DNA from: Heliopora coerulea
Lineage: Eukaryota > Cnidaria > Anthozoa > Scleralcyonacea > Helioporidae
Assembly (NCBI GenBank): GCA_030142905.1
Contig: JASJOG010000043.1
Coordinates: 370,001-434,000 of the forward strand
Reading direction: 5' to 3'
Length of the DNA: 64,000 nt
Below are positions 56,368 through 64,000 of the stretch, piece after piece. Positions within the stretch are counted from its first letter, which is position 1. Every line of letters begins with the position of its first letter. The notes beneath the pieces were generated by a model. The model did not search any database and was not told the DNA's origin. It saw nothing but the letters and a program-made list of their open reading frames with translations. The translations under genes and the position numbers were made by a program.

Positions 56368-58895
56368 ATGTTAGAAATGTCGGAAGGAGTACCACAGTAC
56401 TATGCTTACATGTTACTGTGAATTCTCTTTTGCTTGAGATGTCGATGATTACGTTTAATCGACGAGGAAAATCTTGTTGATGGACTCTCCTTTAAATCGA
56501 GTAAGACATGGGATTTATTTGAAGCTCCCTTACGACATAATTTCCCGTTGAAATACGGGGACGTTTGTAATTGTAAATGTCCATTACTGCAATTTCTCTT
56601 TCTCCAGGCTCATCAACAAGAGCGTAAAGCAGAACAACTGATCTTATCCAAGAAGTACATGGAAGCTGTTACTTGCTATGAAGTTGCAGCTGGTTTGTAG
56701 TGACCATTGAATCTGATTCTTTCATGCGTACAAATACTATGGATCAATCATGCCCACTAACAATTTACTTTAAATAACACGTCAGATTTCACCTGTGCAA
56801 CAGAGAATGAACAAATAACCCATACTGTAATAGCTGTCGGGTATCTTCGAGTTTGCTGAAAAGAACGAAAGGGTTATTAAATAGGTTTCTCCAGGAGAGA
56901 GTGCTATGGTAAACTTACAGTAATGAAGCTGAGGCTTCCAAGGGACACCAAGATTACATGAAAAGCTTCTTGGTTGTTGCTCTTTGTTGTGTTATCTCTG
57001 ATAAGAAAAGCTAATTTTAGCTTAAAATGCCCGTGATGAGCTCTAACAAGTGGTACACTCATAATATACAGTTGATGTGTATGGTGTGGAGGGCAGGTAA
57101 GGACAACAGATATATACTGCAGACCAAAGTCCCTCAACAATCTGCATGGATATAGTAGCCAAATAAAATGTTCAAGAATGAGCAGGACAGATACAACAGA
57201 GCTAGCAACCCAGATTACTTTAGGGTTAAAATAAGCTGTAGAACAGCAAAATAGTCAGATTTTTGCTGATATACACTGTAGTATTTATGTCTCCCTGAAC
57301 AATAACAGATGAAAACAATAAAGTAAATGAATGAAGATGCAAATAACAAAAGAGAACAAAGAACAAAAGGGGGAATGCACTAAAAAGGTTTAATGTAGCA
57401 CTATCTTACAATGACTACCCTCCCCCAAATTCTCATTAGACTTTATTTCATAATAATGTTCTTGGGACCATTCAACCCTCATACTTCTTAAGCTGCTTCA
57501 AAACCAACACTTCAACCAACAGTGGTGAAAACACAGCAAATATACTGTCTACATTTTTTATCCTTTTACTTTTAAACAAACTCGCATTTTATTCTCTTAG
57601 GGTACATCACAGATGCCATGAAAGCCACCTCAGCTTCTCAGGTTTGTACTTGTGTATCACAAAGACAAAAATTTTGGGTGTATACCCAGCCTTCAATGTT
57701 CAGTGAAACATTGTCCAGAGTTCTAATGTAATGCAATGCTAATTTACCTGCAAGCTCCTTAAATACAAGGTCACTAATTGGCAATTGTTCTTTTTTTATT
57801 ATTTCTTTTTTTCTGTAGTCATTTATGTAAGTTTAAAAAAGTATTTTTGTAAAATTTTAACTGTGATATTTTGAGCACAGAAAAATCTCTCATATTATGT
57901 GAATTGTCTACCAGTGAATTATAGAATAACCTAGATTAGTTACCTTTCTGTTTCAATTTTTTCATTGTCACAAAGTTATAAAATTTTAAGAAATTACAGA
58001 CAAGAATGTTCAAGGATCACCTTTTCAGATGAAAGTTCAATGCCAGATATGAGTGAAAATGGTTTATTTTTTACCACATAGTTGTACCTGGTTATCTTGT
58101 TGTTTTGATAGAGTGCTATCTTTAAACTTTTTATATGTCTATTCAGAACTGTTCGTGAAACACTCAATTTTTGATATTAATATAAATACTGCATTCTTTT
58201 CTGTCTGGCATACAACAATGAAAAATCCTTAATGGTGAGTTTGGAAACAGAATGTCTCATTTTCAAACGTTTTTAATAACAGGACAAGCAATGACATTGT
58301 AACTGACACAGCTAGTGAAGTTCAGAGTTGTCTGGTTATCATATTACATGCAGTTTCATTGTTTATTTTGCCATAGGCTCTGCTTTCACTGCAGCTGCAG
58401 CACCAAGACCATTTGCGTAAACAAAAGATACTGAAGATTAAATTTGAAAGATTGTGCAAAGAGAAGCAAAAATCACAAAACAGTGCACTTTGTAAAGATA
58501 CCACAGGTGGAAGTCAGGACTACAACAATAAAGAACAGAAAGATATGGTGGTATTAAGTTCAGAAAAAAGTAACTTAAGTCTTAATTCTTCATTAAGTGC
58601 AAGTCAAAGAGTACTAGTTCATACAGAGGATGCAATACCTGACCATATTGAAGAACAGGGTGTTAGCACTTCTATGGAAGACTTACAAATGCAGGTCCTT
58701 TCACTAACACAAGCTTTAGAAGACTCTAACAGAGAGAATAACCATTTAAGAAATATAATTTTAAAATTCAAGGAAGTATTGCATATGAAACTTGGTTTTT
58801 CTGAAGATGAAATCGAGGAAATTTTAATAAACCAGGAGCAAGAAACCCAAGAAGACTCTTCAGCATCTGAACAATCTTCTCTGGAGAAACTATGA
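56368..58895 (+). CDS. NRBF2: Nuclear receptor-binding factor 2-like protein (MIT domain, autophagy PI3K complex)
   Basis: Four coding exons: 56368-56388 (tentative, MLEMSEG), 56608-56692, 57601-57641 and 58377-58895; 221 aa. Exons 2-4 join in frame to give AHQQERKAEQLILSKKYMEA, VTCYEVAAGYITDAMKATSA, SQALLSLQLQHQDHLRKQKI and so on. This aligns with the human NRBF2 MIT domain (AHQQSRRADRLLAAGKYEEA ... YLSEAMKLTQSEQAHLSLEL, from memory). A predicted coiled coil, about 150-180 (LQMQVLSLTQALEDSNRENN), and an acidic, Ser-rich tail follow, as in the family. NRBF2 binds the ATG14-Beclin 1-VPS34-VPS15 complex and supports autophagy. The human protein is longer (287 aa); the linker is shorter here. 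The first exon is the weakest part: its GGA/GTACCA donor is poor. AATAAA lies at 58948. The gene is convergent with the SGNH/granulin gene, 287 bp away. Confidence 0.87.
56693..58376 (+). other. Introns 2 and 3 of the NRBF2-like gene
   Basis: Intron 2 is 56693-57600 and intron 3 is 57642-58376; the 41-nt exon 3 lies between them. Both are AT-rich and contain nothing else that I recognise. Confidence 0.7.
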
Positions 58896-58947
58896 TATGA
58901 CACACAAAAATTACAGTGTGGAAACCTTATTACAAAAGTCTTCAGTA

Positions 58948-58953
58948 AATAAA
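58948..58953 (+). terminator. Poly(A) signal of the NRBF2-like gene
   Basis: AATAAA 53 nt after the TGA stop, in the short gap before the convergent gene. The position is typical. Confidence 0.6.
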
Positions 58954-59181
58954 ATTAGTTTTCTCAAAATCACATGTAGTAACTACTTGTGCAATTAATT
59001 TGGAAGTATCAGTTGGAGTATAAAAGAAATTTTTTGGACAAAATTATTTGGATGGGAATTGAAAACACAAGGAATGAAAATAATTTCCAACTTTTAGCCA
59101 TAATCAAAGGATTTTAAAGTTGATGTTAAGTCATGTTAATACCTTTAAAAGCAAAAAGAGGTACAAAAGTATCAACCAGAA

Positions 59182-62100
59182 TCATGTGGCATTCAGGTGT
59201 GTTTGTTTCCATTTCTTTGCATTTTGTGTTTCACAGAAGCAAATACCAGTTTGCTTTTCACAATCGTTTGAAAATTTCATTCCACTTGGGCAGCAATGCA
59301 GACCATCAGAGTGAGGGTAGGGATCAGGGATCATACAACATCCAACTCCAGTTCTAGAAAAAATACTCTTGCAGCAAGTCATTTCAGATGGGCAAGCTGT
59401 AGTCATGTTGAGTTCATAGTCCACGGCTATTTTTGGGGGTTTGCAAGATGAAGTCTTGGTTAATTCTATTCTCTTATTCTTTGCAATGAATCGTTGTTTT
59501 GGGCAAATCTTCCACCTTTGAACAAGTTGGCCCTGTCAAAAAAGGTGACAGTGAAAAGATTTTAAATGCATCTCAAAAGATGTCATAAGAACTATACTAT
59601 GTGGGATTTTGATCCTTTTGCTACCAAAGTATTCCATCAGAATTGGCCATACCAAAATACATGTAGTTGACCTCTTGTACACAAATAAAAAACAACTTGC
59701 AACACTCCATCAATCATTCTGATTTCAGAGATTTCAAAATTTTCCTTCAGAGGTCACAATTTTCTGATGAACTGCTGCTCAGAGGTCTAGTGATGGGGCA
59801 GTTACCCTCCTTTGCTCCTCTAGCCATGCCAATAGTTCCATCACTTGATAGCACTTTTTGTAGATGAGAGTAACTCCAAATTTTCATTTGTGGTTTGAAG
59901 TAAAAAGCACTTATGGGTCTTATAAAATTTTCAAAAATCCCTTGTTTTCAAAAATTGTTTCCTTCAGTCAAATATTTCACAAAAATACACTTTAACTTTC
60001 CAAACATCATCTAAGTTTGATCAAACAATGCACATTGGAGTAGTATTTCCAGTTTGTTATTCTGGTTCAAATGCCACTCAAACATGTTACTTAATTGATG
60101 AAGTCAATAAATTGTACATTCTTGGTACCTTTTGTCTTTGTCCTTGGGCAGAATGTCTTGCTTTTAATTCACGGCTACTTCTCTTTTTTGAATGTTGTGA
60201 TTCCTTCAGAAGTGTGAGAAACAGCTGGCTCACATATTTAGCTAAGTAGGAGTATCCCTTTGGCTGGTAGTGAACATTTGGTTGCTTGTTCATTATGGAG
60301 CAGTTCTTAAAAGGAGGCTCACCACAAACATCAATAACTTTTTCATATAAATCAACAAAGCCTAGAGTGGTAGTATTGAAGAGCATTTTAACCCCACTGT
60401 TGTACTTCTTAACTCGATCATTCAAGGCTTTGCTGTAAGGTACAGGTGTGCTTGATACAAACCCCAGCTTTGCACCACCTAAATTTAATCTGCTGTAAAT
60501 GAACCCCATGTTATTCAGATACTCAGCATATGGAACATATTCTTCTTTGTACTTTCCAGGACAGTACTGTATGTCATGCAGGCCAAAATTAAACACGATG
60601 GCATCATAATGAGTATCCTTTCCACCAGTTGTTGCCAAGAAGAGAGAAATGCACATCAGGCCATATTTTGTGTCCAGAGCACCACCATCAAAAGAATCCC
60701 ATGGAGCATGCTGAACCTGACAGACATCACTGAGAATCTTCTTAACATAAGGTGTGTACCTGAAAGATACAATGGAAAATAAAGAACCTGTTATTTCTAA
60801 TATATACTAGAAAGCTAAAACTTTAAGAGAGAAAAAGTACATCAAATGTTTTCTACTAAGTCATCTTCAGGATGTGGAGGACTGTCTGCCGTATGCATGG
60901 CTTACAGAGATGTTTAGGTTATCTCCAATGGCAATAACTGGGCAATATGTAACAATTCACTTGTTTATTCAAATGAGGACTTTTTTGTTGAATAAAGACT
61001 CCCTCAATTATCTTATGTTTGAAGGAACTTTGAGCTGATTTGTAAAGAATTTGCCACTGGAAAATGTGTGTTGGGTTGTGATTTAAATGACAGGCTGGTT
61101 TTAAATAGTGTGTCAGGTTTGTGTGTTCTGCTATGTGCACTTCCAGGTTTCATACCATTTCCTCCATGTATTAGCTTCACATTGGCACTTCCCCTCATAA
61201 ACAACATTCAAGTGATGAATATTGCAGTCCCCAATACTGAACAAACTGTTAACTGTCCTGGTCTGTCATAGGATATAGAGGATATAATTTCTAATAAAAA
61301 TGACAGATTTTTGTCATGTGGAGATGTACATAGCACAGGATTTTCCTATTTTGCCCAAATGAAGAGAGTCAAAAAATATTCAGGTGTTAAATTTATGCAC
61401 TGTTTTCCATGTGCATAATGTACTCTGGTATCTGACTGTGCAAAATGGTAAGTGGAACAAGACAAATTTCAATTTATGATAGAGTAGTAATGAAAATTAC
61501 TGAGTAAATGTACATGAGAGCCATGAAGCAATTTGTGTAATCTTCTCTATTTCGTCCATGCTGACCAAGGAATTTAGGCTTTGGAAGTTATTATTACAGG
61601 TATATAATGGTAAAAATAGGGAAAAACCAATCATGATTTCTGTAAATCAGGAGCAAAAAATGTCTGCCCTGTTGGCTGGATGTGGCTTTCAAACCTATAT
61701 TAATAATGAGTAGCCCAGTTTTTACATCTGAACTTTTTCTTGCCTTTGACAATATTGCATCCAAGCAATGAAAAAAACAAAAACAAAATACTGACTCAGG
61801 ATGCTGATTTAGTCTTATAACAACTGCATGCTTCACTGCTTGTTTCTTTGGGGTTTTTTTGTTTGTTTCTAATAAAAGCACAATGCATTGCATTAAAATA
61901 ATGACAGTTATTATGGTTGCAATCAAAGAACCAGGCAGAAAACAAAGTCTTATTATAAAAGTAATATCCCAGCAAACAAGTTTAAATAGAAGCATAATGG
62001 AACCATAATGGAACCATAACTATAGTAACTAACTAACTAACCCATAAGTTATGGTTCCATTATGGCTCTATTTAAATTTGGTTGCTGGGTTATTATTTTT

Positions 62101-62856
62101 ATAACAAGACAATTGTTATCTTCTGCAATGTCAAAACAGATTTCCTAACTAGTTGGTTGGTGGACCTCCTCATAACCCTAAAATTCAAATTCAACTGAAA
62201 AAGGTCTCCAACCCTAATTGTTCTCCCTCAGGCAAAAATGAACAATATTAAAGACAGTTTGGTACTAATTCAGTGTAAAATAATAAAAAAACCCATCCTC
62301 AGTATTCTATTATTATTGATGTAGAATATCCGATCTAAATGATGATGTGGTAGATCATTTGTAGTAATCTATCCACAGGGAGGGTCAGCTATGGAGGGCA
62401 AGGGCACACATGCCCTTATAACTTGCAGAAATAAGATGCCAGTATTCCTGGGCACCCTACTTGAAGATTCCACCCTGGTCACAGTGCCCTGGTTGGTGCT
62501 TTTGGGTACCTGAATGACTACCTTTAAAATGTCCCTTTGGATCAGAACTCTGCGTCACTTACTAAATACTTCTGGGAAAGAAGCTCTACAGATTTTGGTA
62601 GTAATGCGCTGTTCACGTTCAGATGTCATAAAATGGATCCCTGAAACTGAAACCCTCATGTTACTTACCCAATACTGATCGAGTCTCCAATAATCAAACA
62701 GTTTTTGAGATTCGGCTTCACAGGATACCCCAGAGGCGGTCCAGGCTTGCAGATCCTGTAAGATGGAATCCTTGTACCGTAAGTTTTAGAAACCAAAAGC
62801 AGAATAATATTTACGCACTGGTAAACGACACAACTGTGACAAGATAAAAACTGCAT
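59182..62856 (-). CDS. Secreted SGNH/GDSL-type hydrolase with C-terminal granulin domain, 389 aa
   Basis: Three exons: 62856-62669, 60759-60129 and 59532-59182, with GG/GTAAGT ... TTTCAG/GTAC and AAG/GTACCA ... GACAG/GGCC junctions that keep the frame. Exon 1 starts with a hydrophobic leader (MQFLSCHSCVVYQCVNIILL) and holds CKPGPPLGYP and GDSISIG (nucleophile Ser59). Exon 2 has VFNFGLHDIQY (block III) and QPNVHYQPKGYSYLA (block V His). Exon 3 encodes a granulin-like domain: TACPSEMTCC, then GVGCCMIP, DGLHCCPSG and CFC. The hydrolase part would act on ester bonds outside the cell; granulins are secreted disulfide modules. It is paralogous to the broken gene at 21.4-23.0 kb, which has the same exon 1/2 junction but no third exon. 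Oddity: the residue two before the block V His is Asn here and Asp in the paralog. ATG 62856 is chosen because the frame upstream has no ATG. Confidence 0.85.
59533..60128 (-). other. Intron 2 of the intact SGNH/granulin gene
   Basis: 596-bp AT-rich intron between the hydrolase and granulin exons. Nothing else is seen in it. Confidence 0.7.
60760..62668 (-). other. Intron 1 of the intact SGNH/granulin gene
   Basis: 1.9-kb intron. It contains a foldback element (61947-62110), listed separately, and otherwise no recognised feature. Confidence 0.7.
61947..62110. repeat. Foldback element with about 65-75-bp inverted arms
   Basis: Left arm starts GTCTTATTATAAAAGTAATA, then CCCAGCAAACAAGTTTAAAT and ATAATGGAACCATAAC. 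Right arm is GTTATGGTTCCATTAT, then ATTTAAATTTGGTTGCTGGG and TATAACAAGAC, the reverse complement with some mismatches. The loop holds short TAAC repeats (ACTAACTAACTAAC). A second ATAATGGAACC unit in the left arm makes it longer. Terminal CCCAGCA is shared with the foldback at 45329-45495. Confidence 0.8.
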
Positions 62857-63390
62857 GGTAAAGCTGAGAAAATTCACGACCAGCTTATGTCGTTATAAGC
62901 GATTTGCCTTAGCGCAACTACAACGTCCCGAATACTTCCGTCAATTTTCAGTTACTCCCTGGGAATTTTAATTACTGCTTTAACACACCTTTGTTTGTTT
63001 AGACGAGTTGACTCCCCAAATATGCAGGTTATACTTATCGTAATAATTATGACGATATCACGTTAATCGCACGAGATATCAGGACGCGTCACGCAATGTA
63101 CAGTCGGGTTGACCATCGAAACTGCCGCGAGATGCTTTTCTGCGAAGGTTTCGAGGATTGTCAAGGTGACGATCCATGGCGTCGAGGATTTTAAACATAT
63201 ACGATCTTATCATGTCAAGTTGAATTGCGTTGTGCTGTCTTTATTGTTAGTGTAAGGCTCAAATCGGTGCCGTACAGACCCAGACCAATTCGTGGACTGC
63301 AGTCTCCCTCAGGGACGCCAGTTTGGTATAGCACTGAGCCCACCTAAAAATCACAATAGAAAGGCATGAAAGTAACGGTCATATATTTTA
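62857..63390. other. 5' flank of the SGNH/granulin gene and 3' flank of the next minus-strand gene
   Basis: Should include the promoter of the SGNH/granulin gene (near 62900-63000) and, at 63384-63396, TTTATTTTATT, which is AATAAAATAAA on the minus strand. No other feature seen. Confidence 0.5.
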
Positions 63391-63462
63391 TTTTATTCGA
63401 CACAAGTTGATACGAATGACTTATGATAAAGCTTATTTAAATTGGCACCAAGACTTGTCTGC

Positions 63463-63801
63463 TTATTTCCACTTGCGGTCCACACGATTTTGAGGTAGCT
63501 TTATCTGAACGCCATTCACTTTGATTTTCCGAACCCTTCTGGCCGTTTTTCTCCGCAGACAGAAACCCGCACACACTAGCCATGCCATTCGGAACTTATG
63601 CTGATTCAAACGAGTCTTTTGGCTGACATAAATTAGTTTTTTCCAATAAGTCAGTGTAAGTCTCAACCGTAATTCTTTGGTGGGCTCTCTGTGGCTATAG
63701 CAACTGTATTGTGAAAGCTTTGAATCCAGGATACACAATTTGTCATGGTTATCATCCCAGTAATGTATGATAGACAATTGATTCAAACAACTTCGAGACA
63801 A
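63463..63801 (-). CDS. Probable terminal exon of an unrecognised gene (basic C-terminus)
   Basis: The minus-strand frame from about 63801 to the stop at 63463 contains IIHYWDDNHDKLCIL, LTLTYWKKLIYVSQKTRLNQ and a very basic end (FCLRRKTARRVRKIKVNG, then LPQNRVDRKWK). It has no ATG near its 5' end but starts next to an acceptor-like TCTCGAAG, so it may be a last exon. A minus-strand AATAAA lies about 70 nt after the stop. I recognise no family, and no upstream exon was found in the remaining 200 bp. It could also be chance. Confidence 0.35.
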   Translation of the reverse strand: MSRSCLNQLSIIHYWDDNHDKLCILDSKLSQYSCYSHREPTKELRLRLTLTYWKKLIYVSQKTRLNQHKFRMAWLVCAGFCLRRKTARRVRKIKVNGVQIKLPQNRVDRKWK

Positions 63802-64000
63802 ATATAAACAAATAAAGTAGAAGAGAGTTGTTTATGTCGCGGTTTGGGGGAATGGTACGAGACAATCATGGCGATGATGACGGGTAAGCATTGATTGAAC
63901 TCAACGTAGCTCAGTGGAGTAAAATTTCCTGAACAGAGAAATGGACTGTCTTCATTTTATAAAAAGATTTAGAATAATTTAACAGGTAAAGGAATGTTTC

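Noticed and set aside
1..64000. CRISPR array, phage, integron or bacterial operon
   Set aside because: No regular spacer-repeat array or bacterial genes; introns and protein families are animal.

Overview
The window is nuclear DNA of an invertebrate animal, most probably a cnidarian and within that an anthozoan such as a stony coral. This is inferred from AT-rich intergenic DNA with GT-AG introns, animal-specific protein families (ARID5, NRBF2, PIGN, trypsin/TSP1/sushi/LRR mosaics, granulins) and many tRNA-derived and foldback repeats. No rRNA, CRISPR, bacterial operon or viral gene was seen. Species identity cannot be fixed from the sequence alone.

Layout. (1) 1-3312, minus: the first two coding exons of an ARID5-like transcription factor gene that runs off the left edge; a CRE/E-box palindrome cluster lies just upstream. 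(2) 6646-15887, plus: a complete five-exon PIGN gene (GPI ethanolamine phosphate transferase 1), with a decayed second copy of part of exon 3 in intron 2 and a SINE in intron 3. (3) 18669-20966, plus: a three-exon gene for a small secreted cysteine-rich protein of 88 aa. (4) 21402-23022, minus: an SGNH-hydrolase/granulin-like gene broken by one in-frame TAG. (5) 23.0-49.2 kb: a long gene-poor stretch with a 22-bp minisatellite, a near-perfect 236-bp palindrome, several foldback elements, a tandem 250-bp duplication, a second copy of the SINE and one candidate secreted-peptide gene (36796-37134, minus). (6) 49213-52704, plus: a large single-exon gene for a secreted LRR / nine-TSP1 / sushi / trypsin protein of 1163 aa. 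(7) 56368-58895, plus: an NRBF2-like gene (MIT domain plus coiled coil). (8) 59182-62856, minus: an intact three-exon SGNH-hydrolase/granulin gene, paralogous to item 4 and convergent with NRBF2. (9) 63463-63801, minus: the probable terminal exon of an unrecognised gene that continues off the right edge or has further exons not recognised here.

The genes do not form one pathway. PIGN acts in the ER on GPI anchors, NRBF2 works with the autophagy PI3K complex, and ARID5 is nuclear. Items 3, 4, 6 and 8 encode secreted or membrane-anchored extracellular proteins, several rich in cysteine. The most unusual points are the SGNH-hydrolase/granulin fusion found twice, the LRR/TSP1/sushi/trypsin mosaic with Arg in place of the oxyanion-hole Gly193, the PIGN exon relic, and the set of long inverted repeats.
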